Below, in pieces: positions 26,945-35,299 of a stretch of 54,117 nucleotides of DNA. The DNA is from an uncultured Treponema sp. (GTDB taxonomy: Bacteria > Spirochaetota > Spirochaetia > Treponematales > Treponemataceae). A program made the translations under genes and the position numbers. Below the pieces are notes generated by a model. It made no database searches and was not told the DNA's origin. It worked only from the letters and a program-made list of their open reading frames with translations. Position 1 is the first letter of the stretch, and the number at the start of each line of letters is the position of its first letter. Location of the stretch: contig CASGDA010000013.1 of NCBI GenBank assembly GCA_949300145.1, forward strand, positions 1-54,117. Reading direction: 5' to 3'.

Positions 26945-28039
26945 ATGAAAAGAAATTTGATTAAGGGACTTTGCATTGCCTTGATGATGCTCTGTGTCGT
27001 TTCTGCCTTCGCAGCCGGCGGAAAAGATTCCGGAAGCGACAAAATCGTTATGGGTGCGTTAATCCGTAACCTGAATGAAACGTTTGTCGCCAACTATGCG
27101 GATAACCTTAGGACGCTCGCTCAGAATGCCGGTGTTGAACTGCGTTTGCTTGACGGAAACGGTGATGTAGCCACCCAGCTTGACCAGCTCAATACGCTGC
27201 TTACCCAGGGTGTCAAATATTTCGTCATCATTCCGCAGGATACCGCTGCCACAGAGCAGATGTGCCAGCTGATTAACGCAAAGGGCGGAGCCGCCGCTTT
27301 CTCCAACATCCAGCCTTCTGTTGAAGCTCTGAAAGTCGGAAAGAATTTCTATCTGGCGTCATCCCCTGAAACAGTCGCCGGCAACATCCAGGCGGAAATC
27401 GCGGATGAGTACTTCAAAGCTTATCCCGACAAACTTGGTCCGAACAATACCATTAACCTGCTTATCATCAACGGTCAGCTTGGACATCCCGCCCAGGTTA
27501 ACCGCCGCCAGGGAGCGATCGACGGCCTGAAAGCCCGCGGTTACAACGTCAACATCGTGGCGGAACAGACCGCTAACTGGGCCGCGGCGGAAGCGCAGGC
27601 TTTGATGGACGCATGGCTCGCGGCTTACAGCGGACAGTTCAATATGGTTTTCGCCCAGAATGACGATATGGCTATGGGTGCTGTTGAATCCATGCTGACA
27701 AACAAATTCACCGATGATCCCAACGACATCACAAAGGATACAAACGGTGACGGAACTGTGACAAAGGTTCCTGTTGTCGGTGTTGACGCCACCCCCGCCG
27801 GACAGCAGTCCATCAGGGAAAACAAGATGTATGCTACAGTTCTCCAGGATGCTGTCGGTCAGTCAACAACAGCCTTTGAGCTGATGTACACCACGGCGAC
27901 AAAAGGATCTGCTATCGGAACAACAGCCGGTGGAATCACAGCGACCACGGAAATCGGGGAAGATCCCGCGACGGATCCCGCTGTTCTGGATCAGTGCTTC
28001 CTTGTTCCGTTCAAGAAAGTCACAAAATCTGATCTTTAA
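26945..28039 (+). CDS. Sugar ABC transporter periplasmic binding protein
   Basis: The 364-residue protein has a cleavable signal peptide (MKRNLIKGLCIALMMLCVVSAFA, cleavage near residue 24, no lipobox Cys). The two lobes are of the ribose/galactose-binding type: VMGALIRNLNETF, LNTLLTQGVKYFVIIPQD, GQLGHPAQVNRRQGAIDGLK, FAQNDDMAMGAVESM and VPVVGVDATPAGQQS. Just before the hinge, DTNGDGTVT (~residues 266-274) resembles an EF-hand/dockerin calcium loop. GAGGAGG lies upstream of ATG 26945. By context it binds L-fucose. A hairpin pair follows it, consistent with higher expression than the ATPase and permease. Confidence 0.9.
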   Translation: MKRNLIKGLCIALMMLCVVSAFAAGGKDSGSDKIVMGALIRNLNETFVANYADNLRTLAQNAGVELRLLDGNGDVATQLDQLNTLLTQGVKYFVIIPQDTAATEQMCQLINAKGGAAAFSNIQPSVEALKVGKNFYLASSPETVAGNIQAEIADEYFKAYPDKLGPNNTINLLIINGQLGHPAQVNRRQGAIDGLKARGYNVNIVAEQTANWAAAEAQALMDAWLAAYSGQFNMVFAQNDDMAMGAVESMLTNKFTDDPNDITKDTNGDGTVTKVPVVGVDATPAGQQSIRENKMYATVLQDAVGQSTTAFELMYTTATKGSAIGTTAGGITATTEIGEDPATDPAVLDQCFLVPFKKVTKSDL

Positions 28040-28055
28040 ATTTTGTTAATAGCTG

Positions 28056-28145
28056 TGCCGGGAGTCAGACTGGCTTCCGGCATCCTTCAGTCAGATGCCG
28101 CAGATTTTAACTTTTATTTTGTGATTTCTGCGGCTTTATTTTAAT
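28056..28145 (+). terminator. Two tandem hairpins, attenuator or mRNA stabiliser, after the binding-protein gene
   Basis: The first hairpin is TGCCGG (28056-28061) with CCGGCA (28077-28082). The second is GCCGCAGA (28097-28104) with TCTGCGGC (28127-28134), followed by TTTATTTTA, a terminator-like tail. Both lie in the 122-bp gap inside the transporter operon. Confidence 0.55.
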
Positions 28146-28161
28146 TATAACGGAGGACCGA

Positions 28162-29673
28162 ATGCAGGAAGAATATATCCTTCAAATGAAGGAAATCTCT
28201 AAGCAATTTCCAGGCGTCCTTGCACTCAATAAAGTTTCTTTTAATGTCCGTCCGGGTACTGTGCACGCTTTGATGGGTGAAAACGGCGCCGGTAAATCGA
28301 CATTGATGAAGTGTTTGTTTGGAATATATCATCCCGATTCCGGCTCTGTGGTTTTTAAGAACAAAGAAGTGAAATTCCACAGTGTCAAAAACGCGCTTGA
28401 CGCCGGTATTTCCATGATACAACAGGAATTGTCAAATGTTCCTTTCAGAACTGTGGCGGAAAATACATGGATGGGCAGGGAGCCGGTTCTCCCGGTGAAA
28501 GGGCTGCGTCTCATTGATCACCGCAAAGTGACGGAAGAAACAGTCAAGTTGATGCAGGAATTGGATATGGAAGTCGATCCCAACGCCATGATGTCTTCTT
28601 TATCCATATCCCAGCAGCAGGCGTGTGAAATAGCAAAGGCTGTTTCTTACGGCGCTTCTGTCGTCGTAATGGATGAGCCTACTTCTTCCCTGTCTGAAAA
28701 GGAAGTCGATCATCTTTTCAAGATTATCAATGATTTGAAAAGCAAAGGCGTTGCGATTATTTATATTTCCCACCGTATGAATGAGATATTCCAGATAGCG
28801 GATGAAATATCCGTTATGCGTGACGGTGAAATGATAGGCACATATGATGCGAAGGATCTTGATAACGACAAGCTTATCAATCTGATGATTGGCCGTGTAA
28901 CAACGCAACAGTTCCCTGAAGTGACTGCCGTTCCGGGTGATGTTTGTCTCGAAGTGGAGCATCTGTCGTCTGTGAATCCCAGATCATTTCAGGATGTATC
29001 CTTCAAACTGCATAAATCTGAAATCCTCGGCGTCGGAGGCCTTATCGGCGCCCAGCGTTCCGAGCTTATGGAAGCGATATTCGGGCTGCGTTCCGTTGTG
29101 GCCGGCAGGATAGTTATAAACGGAAAGGAAATTACAATACATTCCCCGAAGGATGCCATCCGTAACGGGATCGGGCTTATTACCGAAGACCGGCGTGGTA
29201 CAGGTATTTTTCCGCTTATGTCTGTATTGAGTAATACGTCTATTGCGTCATTGGATAAATACCGCTCAAAACTGCGCCTCATAAAACATGCGTATGTGTC
29301 AAAAACAGCGGTGGATGTTAACTCCGCCCTGCACACTAAAACCGCATCCATGCAGACCGCGATACAAAACCTGTCGGGCGGAAACCAGCAGAAGGTTATT
29401 TTGGCCCGCTGGCTTATGACGGTTCCGGATATCCTTATCATGGATGAGCCTACCCGTGGTATTGATGTCGGCGCCAAATATGAGATTTACACGATTATGT
29501 CCGAACTGGTAAAACAGGGAAAATCCATCATAATGATTTCCTCCGAAATGCCGGAATTAATCGGTATGTCCCACCGTATCATGGTTTTGTGTAATGGCAG
29601 GGTAACCGGATTCTTGAATAAAGAGGACGCTACCCAGGAAGCAATAATGCGTTATGCCACGCAGTTTTCATAA
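28162..29673 (+). CDS. Sugar ABC transporter ATP-binding protein (two fused nucleotide-binding domains)
   Basis: The 503-residue MglA/RbsA-type protein has two ABC domains. The first has Walker A GENGAGKST (~residues 39-47), signature LSISQQQACEIAK and Walker B VVVMDEPTSSLS. The second has a degenerate P-loop (VGGLIGAQRSELMEAIFG), as usual in this family, but intact signature LSGGNQQKVILARW and Walker B ILIMDEPTRGID. It powers the adjacent permease. GGAGG precedes ATG 28162, and the gene follows the hairpin pair. Confidence 0.93.
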   Translation: MQEEYILQMKEISKQFPGVLALNKVSFNVRPGTVHALMGENGAGKSTLMKCLFGIYHPDSGSVVFKNKEVKFHSVKNALDAGISMIQQELSNVPFRTVAENTWMGREPVLPVKGLRLIDHRKVTEETVKLMQELDMEVDPNAMMSSLSISQQQACEIAKAVSYGASVVVMDEPTSSLSEKEVDHLFKIINDLKSKGVAIIYISHRMNEIFQIADEISVMRDGEMIGTYDAKDLDNDKLINLMIGRVTTQQFPEVTAVPGDVCLEVEHLSSVNPRSFQDVSFKLHKSEILGVGGLIGAQRSELMEAIFGLRSVVAGRIVINGKEITIHSPKDAIRNGIGLITEDRRGTGIFPLMSVLSNTSIASLDKYRSKLRLIKHAYVSKTAVDVNSALHTKTASMQTAIQNLSGGNQQKVILARWLMTVPDILIMDEPTRGIDVGAKYEIYTIMSELVKQGKSIIMISSEMPELIGMSHRIMVLCNGRVTGFLNKEDATQEAIMRYATQFS

Positions 29674-29695
29674 ATAGGTTCAAGGAGAAGTCATT

Positions 29696-30709
29696 ATGAA
29701 TGATAAAATATCTGTTGCAAAAAATCCGCTTACTGCCACCCGGATAAAAGACCTTATGTCGAAATACACCACATACATAATCTTTATTGTTTTGTTTGTC
29801 GGACTTGGTATTTTGACCGGTTTCGATTCATGGAAGCTGCCGTCCCTGCAGAACCTCGTGATTGCAGAATCAATCAGGGCTTTTGCGGCGCTGGGTGTCG
29901 GTGTCATCATCATCACAAGGGGAATCGACCTTTCAATCGGTTATGCCGTTTGTCTGACAGCCAGTATGGCGGCCTCATTGTCGCAGAGCGTCACATACAG
30001 TGCGGCGATGTATCCCGGTGTTGATTTTCCGATTTTCCTTCCTATTCTGGTTGCAGTCCTCATCGGTATGCTGGTCGGAGCGGTAAACGGTTCTTTGGTC
30101 GCCTACGCCAAACTTCCGCCGTTCATCGCGACGCTTGGTGTCCTTTCCCTTTGCCGCGGAACACAGCTGATTTACACGAATGCGACTGTAGTTGGAAGCG
30201 TGAAGAACGAATATAAAGCCCTCGCGCAGGGATTCCTCGGCCCGTTCCCCCTTCTGATGATTTATGTCGCCATAGCGGCGTTTATCGTCTGGCTGATTCT
30301 GCGCCATACACGTCTCGGCGCGAATCTTTACGCTATCGGCGGAAATCCGCAGGCCGCGCGGGTTGCCGGTATTAACGTGGAAAGGGGATTGCTCTTTGCC
30401 TATACCTTCGCCGGAGCTTTGTACGGTATCGCCGGCGCCCTTCAGACCGCTCGTCTCGGTCTGGCAAACTCCCTTACCGCGGTCGGTATGGAGCTTGATG
30501 CCATCGCGGCGGTCACAATCGGCGGCGTGTCCCAGTCCGGCGGTGTAGGAACAATGGGCGGAATGATATGCGGTGTCCTCATCATGGGTATCATTACCTA
30601 CGGAATGAACTTCCTCGCCGTCAATTCTTATTTCCAATATCTTGTAAAAGGGTGTATTATAATTATTGCAGTGTTCTTCGATATGCGTAAACACGCGCGT
30701 AAATCATAA
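29696..30709 (+). CDS. Sugar ABC transporter permease
   Basis: The 337-residue protein of the ribose/galactose permease family has about eight to ten hydrophobic segments. Characteristic stretches are VGVIIITRGIDLSIGYAV, AYAKLPPFIATLGVLSLCRG, IGGNPQAARVAGINVE (the cytoplasmic EAA-like loop contacting the ATPase) and LDAIAAVTIGGVSQSGG. It starts 22 bp after the ATPase stop with CAAGGAGA upstream. With the binding protein and ATPase it forms one transporter, probably for L-fucose. Confidence 0.92.
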   Translation: MNDKISVAKNPLTATRIKDLMSKYTTYIIFIVLFVGLGILTGFDSWKLPSLQNLVIAESIRAFAALGVGVIIITRGIDLSIGYAVCLTASMAASLSQSVTYSAAMYPGVDFPIFLPILVAVLIGMLVGAVNGSLVAYAKLPPFIATLGVLSLCRGTQLIYTNATVVGSVKNEYKALAQGFLGPFPLLMIYVAIAAFIVWLILRHTRLGANLYAIGGNPQAARVAGINVERGLLFAYTFAGALYGIAGALQTARLGLANSLTAVGMELDAIAAVTIGGVSQSGGVGTMGGMICGVLIMGIITYGMNFLAVNSYFQYLVKGCIIIIAVFFDMRKHARKS

Positions 30710-30724
30710 TCAGGGAGGTTCTTC

Positions 30725-31870
30725 ATGGCACGGTTTGTATTAAACGAAACATCTTATCATGGTTCCGGGGCAATCAAGGAGATTGTGACGGAAGTGAAAA
30801 CTCGCGGCTTCAAAAAAGCCTTTGTATGCTCGGATCCTGATCTGGTCAAATTCAATGTCACGTCAAAAGTGACCGATTTGCTGAAGGCTGCGGGGCTGGA
30901 CTTTGAGTTGTATTCCAACATAAAGCCGAACCCGACAATCGAGAACGTCCAGACCGGTGTAGCCGCCTTCAAGAAAAGCGGCGCCGATTATCTGGTCGCA
31001 ATCGGCGGCGGCTCTTCGATGGACACCGCCAAGGCAATCGGCATCATCATCGCGAATCCGGAGCACGAGGATGTCCGTTCTCTGGAAGGCGCAATCATCA
31101 CAAAGAACAAGTGCGTTCCGATCATCGCTGTTCCCACAACCGCCGGAACCGCCGCGGAAGTCACCATCAACTATGTCATCACCGACGTTGAGAAGAAGCG
31201 CAAATTCGTCTGCGTCGATCCCCATGACATTCCCGTCGTCGCGGTGATTGACCCCGACATGATGAGCAGTATGCCGAAAGGGCTGACCGCCGCCACCGGT
31301 ATGGATGCCCTGACCCACGCCATTGAAGGGTACATCACGAAGGGCGCATGGGAGCTCAGCGATATGTTCCATCTGAAGGCGATAGAAATCATCGCCCGTT
31401 CCCTGCGGGATGCCGTCGCCAATACCCCGAAGGGCCGGGAAGACATGGCGCTCGGTCAGTATGTCGCCGGTATGGGATTCTCCAATGTCGGTCTGGGAAT
31501 CGTCCATTCCATGGCCCATTCTCTCGGCGCCTTTTATGACACGCCGCACGGAGTGGCGAATGCGATTCTGCTTCCCACCGTCATGGAATACAATGCCTCC
31601 GCGACCGGCAGCCGCTACCGGGACATCGCAAAGGCGATGGGCGTTCCCGGAACGGAATCAATGTCCGAGGCGGAATACCGCAAGGCGGCCATCGATGCGG
31701 TAAAGAAGCTGTCCGCCGACGTGGGCATTCCTGCGGACCTCAAAGAGATTGTCAAACCGGAAGATGTCCCGGCTCTGGCGAAATCCGCGATTGCCGACGC
31801 CTGCACTCCGGGCAACCCGAAAGATCCGACGGTGGAAGACATAGAAAAACTGTACCGCTCTTTGCTGTAG
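30725..31870 (+). CDS. fucO: Lactaldehyde reductase (iron-dependent alcohol dehydrogenase, FucO type)
   Basis: FucO reduces L-lactaldehyde from the FucA reaction to 1,2-propanediol and regenerates NAD+. The 381-residue group III alcohol dehydrogenase has the NAD site AIGGGSSMDTAKAIG (~residues 95-109) and the metal ligands in DALTHAIEGY and HSMAHSLGAFYDTPHG (~260-276). The opening RFVLNETSYHGSGAI is typical of FucO. GGGAGG lies before ATG 30725. It is the last gene of the operon, followed by a strong hairpin. Fermentation to propanediol suggests an anaerobic gut lifestyle. Confidence 0.9.
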   Translation: MARFVLNETSYHGSGAIKEIVTEVKTRGFKKAFVCSDPDLVKFNVTSKVTDLLKAAGLDFELYSNIKPNPTIENVQTGVAAFKKSGADYLVAIGGGSSMDTAKAIGIIIANPEHEDVRSLEGAIITKNKCVPIIAVPTTAGTAAEVTINYVITDVEKKRKFVCVDPHDIPVVAVIDPDMMSSMPKGLTAATGMDALTHAIEGYITKGAWELSDMFHLKAIEIIARSLRDAVANTPKGREDMALGQYVAGMGFSNVGLGIVHSMAHSLGAFYDTPHGVANAILLPTVMEYNASATGSRYRDIAKAMGVPGTESMSEAEYRKAAIDAVKKLSADVGIPADLKEIVKPEDVPALAKSAIADACTPGNPKDPTVEDIEKLYRSLL

Positions 31871-31886
31871 AATCGGGCGTATGCTG

Positions 31887-31930
31887 AAGACAAGGCCGGC
31901 TGTGTCTTTATGGCAGCCGGCTTTTGTCTT
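31887..31930 (+). terminator. Terminator of the fucose operon
   Basis: AAGACAAGGCCGGCTG (31887-31902) pairs with CAGCCGGCTTTTGTCTT (31914-31930) around an 11-nt loop, an almost perfect stem of about 16 bp. It sits 16 bp past the fucO stop. The U-tract is embedded in the stem rather than following it. Confidence 0.6.
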
Positions 31931-32007
31931 CTGAACATCTTCTCGTTTTTGACCAGGAGACACAGCGGAATTGCAAGCACACTCCGTCATGGTCGGCATT
32001 GAATTGA

Positions 32008-32325
32008 AGGGCATCCCGAACTGCTTATAAGGCGAAAATATCACGAACTGTTGATATCATTGAACTTGAAATAAAACATCATTATTCTGAGGTCATTGAA
32101 TGTATGAGAAATGACGGCAGAGAATATTCTTTATACTCTATTTTAAAAGAACTGGAAAAACAAAACTATATTCCAAAAAACATTGTCACAAAACTGAATG
32201 CAATCCGGATGGCGGGAAATATTGCGGTACATGATGCAGAAACATATGAAGACGACAAAATACGTAATGTGCATAATTTTATAGATGTGATGGGATTTTT
32301 CAATAATCTATTAAAGGAAAACTAG
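32008..32325 (+). pseudogene. 5'-truncated remnant of a HEPN/DUF4145-like gene
   Basis: A frame open from 32008 to the stop at 32325 encodes about 105 residues. There is no convincing start or ribosome-binding site; the first ATG (32104) is internal. The stretch from about SLYSILKELEKQNYIP through KLNAIRMAGNIAVHD to VHNFIDVMGFFNNLL looks like the C-terminal helical half of a DUF4145/HEPN-type protein. It is AT-rich and compositionally unlike fucO and apbE. The bases between 31931 and 32007 hold nothing I recognise. I read it as a decayed fragment left by a rearrangement. A short functional protein starting at 32104 cannot be excluded. Confidence 0.45.
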
Positions 32326-32392
32326 CCGGAAATATACTGTCAAATATCTTTTACAGAAACACACAGCCGTTTGTTGGTTTACAAACTGCTCC

Positions 32393-33484
32393 TTACTTCT
32401 CCAGCACGGTCAGGGAGCCTGTATAGTCATCAGCCGGAGTGAAATTTCCGCTGACGCCTTCCGTAATAAATAGTTCTCCGCTGTTTGTGATTATAATCAT
32501 GTCGAAGGGCTTTTCGCCAGCGTCTGTTTCTTTGGCCGGCTCCGCCGTTCCGAGGTTTCTCCAGTATGCCGCGGCCTTTTCCTGACCCATGACAAAAAGT
32601 GCGGTTGACAGTGAGTCAGCGTACTCTCCGCTTTCGGCTATGACAGTTACGGAAGCCAAACCGCTTTCCGCTGGTCTTCCGGTTTCAGGGTCGATAATGT
32701 GGTGGTATGTTCTGCCGTCACTTCCGGTAAAACATCGTTCGTAGCCACCGGACGTGATTACGGCGGTGTTTTCCGCCTCGATAATGCCTGCCAGTCCGCC
32801 CTTGTCAAACGGGTTCCGTATTCCGATTATCCATTTATTCCCGTCAGGTTTTCTTCCGACAGCCTGGACGTTTCCCCCGATATTAAGCAGCGCGGAGTTT
32901 ATCCCCGCTTTTTTCAATAAAGCGGCGGCCGCATCCCCCGCATACCCTTTCCCTACGGCACCCAGGTCTATCCGCACGCCTGCGGGGAGGCGGAGCGTTT
33001 CGCCTTCCAGTTTGATTTTCCGGTATCCAACGTTTTCCAGAAGCCTTTTTATTTCGTCATCTTCTGGAATCCTGTATTCGTGGCTGTTAAATCCCCAGGC
33101 TTCCACGAGCGGATAAACTGTGGGGTCAAAGGCTCCTCCGGTTTTTTCCGCCGTTTCCAATGCGGAACGCAGCAGGCCGGCTGTTTCCTTGTGCAAATGC
33201 ACCGCTTCCCCGCCGCTGCGGTTGGCTTTGTAAATCTCGCTGTTTTCGTCATTGACGGACCAAAGTTTTTCAAGAGCCGTTATTTTTTCTTCTGCGGCGG
33301 CAAGACCTTCTCCGGCTGATGAGCCGCAGGCTGTAAGCGTGATGTATGTTCCCATCGCTATGAATTCGCGAGATTCCTGCCTGTCCGTGTTTCCGCATCC
33401 GCATAAAAGTCCCGCGCCGAAAAAAATAACGGCGGATACAATACCGGAATAAAAGGATTGCCGCTGTCTGTCCGGTTTTTTCAT
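32393..33484 (-). CDS. apbE: FAD:protein FMN transferase, lipoprotein (ApbE)
   Basis: ApbE attaches FMN to Ser/Thr of exported flavoproteins such as RNF/NQR subunits and flavinylated reductases. The 363-residue protein has a lipoprotein signal peptide with lipobox LCGC (Cys30). Family motifs follow: FIAMGTYITLTACG, RIDLGAVGKGYAGDAA (~residues 170-185), ALLNIGGNVQAVG, VITSGGYERCF and the HHIIDPETGRP metal/FAD region (~260-270). AGGAAA lies 5 bp before ATG 33484. No flavinylation target is encoded nearby. Confidence 0.92.
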   Translation of the reverse strand: MKKPDRQRQSFYSGIVSAVIFFGAGLLCGCGNTDRQESREFIAMGTYITLTACGSSAGEGLAAAEEKITALEKLWSVNDENSEIYKANRSGGEAVHLHKETAGLLRSALETAEKTGGAFDPTVYPLVEAWGFNSHEYRIPEDDEIKRLLENVGYRKIKLEGETLRLPAGVRIDLGAVGKGYAGDAAAALLKKAGINSALLNIGGNVQAVGRKPDGNKWIIGIRNPFDKGGLAGIIEAENTAVITSGGYERCFTGSDGRTYHHIIDPETGRPAESGLASVTVIAESGEYADSLSTALFVMGQEKAAAYWRNLGTAEPAKETDAGEKPFDMIIITNSGELFITEGVSGNFTPADDYTGSLTVLEK

Positions 33485-33521
33485 TTGAGTTTCCTGGGTT
33501 CCCTGGGCTTCATTTTATGCT

Positions 33522-33550
33522 ACTGTACATTAAATATTGATTCTGGACAA
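33522..33550 (-). promoter_or_regulatory. Possible promoter of apbE
   Basis: On the minus strand, TTGTCC (33550-33545) and TACAGT (33527-33522) are 17 bp apart. This leaves a ~30-nt leader containing the AGGAAA ribosome-binding site. Confidence 0.4.
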
Positions 33551-33600
33551 TTGTGTTTTCAGCCTGTTTCCTTCCGTTTTGCCGGGAGGCGCCGGACCTC

Positions 33601-33629
33601 TTGCCCAAATTATCTTCCTCTTTTATAGT
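33601..33629 (+). promoter_or_regulatory. Promoter of the outer-membrane-type gene, apparently leaderless
   Basis: TTGCCC (33601-33606) and TATAGT (33624-33629) are 17 bp apart. Only AAGGT separates the -10 box from ATG 33635, too close for a conventional ribosome-binding site on the transcript. Confidence 0.5.
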
Positions 33630-33634
33630 AAGGT

Positions 33635-35299
33635 ATGCGCTTTTCTCGCGCCGTCTTTTTTTTCGCGGCTTCATTTGTTTTTATAATCCCGTCAGTGTTT
33701 TATGCTGAAAACTCGGATCCTTCGGCGGACAGCGGTGGTTCCGTAAACCGGGTTTTTCAGAAATCCCATATGCTGAATCTTCATTCCCGCTCAATGGAAT
33801 GGCAGCGCCTTGACCGTATGCGGAACGGCATGAATATGCCTACGGCGGTTCATTCCATTTCCGCCGCAGAGGCTGTCTCCTACGGTTTTACCGTGGATAA
33901 ATTCATTCCTGAAGGCCGTAAAACCTTTATTTCCCCGATTCTTAAAGTGCAGCCGTTTTTCACCGCGTGGAACAATATTGACACGGAAAGAGGAACCCGC
34001 GATTTTTCCCTGCGGAAAAGGCTTGGCATGGAAGATGAAATCCTTGCGGCCGGGTTTTCCTTCGGCACGGAATCTTTTTACGCGTCTTTCCAGTTTGACA
34101 TGTCCACCGATGAGCTTATCCGCAAGGCGGATTCTTCCGGATACCTTGGTTTCTGGCAGCCGCAGGTTTACGGCGAATGGATGACCTTTCCCAGGGAAGG
34201 TTATCTGTCATGGGCGGGTGAAAACATTTCTTTTTTTGCGGGCAGAATGAAAACCGGAATCGGGCTCGGAGAGGACAACCTGATATTGAACGGACAGGCT
34301 TCCTGGTACGACAGCCTCCAGTTCACCTGGTGGGATGAGAAGTTCAAATTCTTTTCGATGATCGGCTCTTCATCCTCCCATCTTTCCGACGAAGAATGGG
34401 AAGTCCAGAAAGATAACAGCTGGGACTCCGTGAACAACCATGATTCTTCCGCGGAAGCTGACATACCTCTCAAAATGTTCACATACCACCGGTTTGAATG
34501 GAAACCTGTGCAGCGTTTCGGGATAGGGGTTACTGAAATGCAGCTTATCGGCGGGAAAATCCCTGATTTATTCAATCTGCTTCCGATGGTCACATGGCAC
34601 AACACTTATTCCGCCGCCGTCACCAACGTCATGTTCCAGGTTGATTTCTGGACGCTTCCTTTTGACGGCCTTCTTATCAATGGTGAATTCCTTGTGGATG
34701 ATTTGCAGTCCGCTGTTGAAAGCGGCGAATCAAAGCCCAACTGCCTCGCCTGGGAGCTGGGGGTGCTTTACACCCTTCCTGTTGATGTCCCCGGCTGGAT
34801 TTTCTTTGTCAGGGGTGAATATTCCCACGCTGACCGCTGGACTTATACACGCTGGCAGCCTTATTTAAGCATGTACCAGCGTCAGGTTTCCAGCGGCGGG
34901 CACTCGGGGCTGGACACACCTCTCGGTCACTCCGAAGGCGGCGATGTGGATTCTTTCGGCGTTTCATTCGGAGCCGTGACTAAGGGGGGGGGCAGGTTTG
35001 AATTGGGCTATAAATATCTTATCAAAGGCCCCGTGTACTTGAACGGAATAATCAAAAATAGTGCCGGCAAATACGTGCCTGTTTATTATGATCAGGTTTC
35101 CGACCCGGAGGTCGCGGAAATATTGGATAAACCGGACAAACACAGCCACTGCTTTTTACTTGAAGGCGCATGGCCCTTCGGAAAGCATTTCGAGGCTTCC
35201 GCCGGCCTGGATTTACGCTATGTGATAAACGCTTCCCACAATCAAGGCGAAAAGGATTTTGAAACCATAGTCAAAACCGGATTCCTCTGGCATTATTGA
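33635..35299 (+). CDS. Outer-membrane beta-barrel-type protein of unknown function
   Basis: The 554-residue protein has a signal peptide (MRFSRAVFFFAASFVF...SVFYA, cleavage near residue 24). The mature part is full of short alternating aromatic/polar strands, such as FYASFQFDMS, VYGEWMTFPREGYLSWAG and GWIFFVRGEYSHADRW. It ends in the aromatic-terminated strand TGFLWHY, typical of barrel proteins recognised by the BAM machinery. Wzi-like capsule-assembly proteins have a similar appearance, but I cannot confirm membership. The 3' end overlaps the convergent holA gene by 29 bp. The start lies 5 bp after a -10 box. Confidence 0.65.
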   Translation: MRFSRAVFFFAASFVFIIPSVFYAENSDPSADSGGSVNRVFQKSHMLNLHSRSMEWQRLDRMRNGMNMPTAVHSISAAEAVSYGFTVDKFIPEGRKTFISPILKVQPFFTAWNNIDTERGTRDFSLRKRLGMEDEILAAGFSFGTESFYASFQFDMSTDELIRKADSSGYLGFWQPQVYGEWMTFPREGYLSWAGENISFFAGRMKTGIGLGEDNLILNGQASWYDSLQFTWWDEKFKFFSMIGSSSSHLSDEEWEVQKDNSWDSVNNHDSSAEADIPLKMFTYHRFEWKPVQRFGIGVTEMQLIGGKIPDLFNLLPMVTWHNTYSAAVTNVMFQVDFWTLPFDGLLINGEFLVDDLQSAVESGESKPNCLAWELGVLYTLPVDVPGWIFFVRGEYSHADRWTYTRWQPYLSMYQRQVSSGGHSGLDTPLGHSEGGDVDSFGVSFGAVTKGGGRFELGYKYLIKGPVYLNGIIKNSAGKYVPVYYDQVSDPEVAEILDKPDKHSHCFLLEGAWPFGKHFEASAGLDLRYVINASHNQGEKDFETIVKTGFLWHY

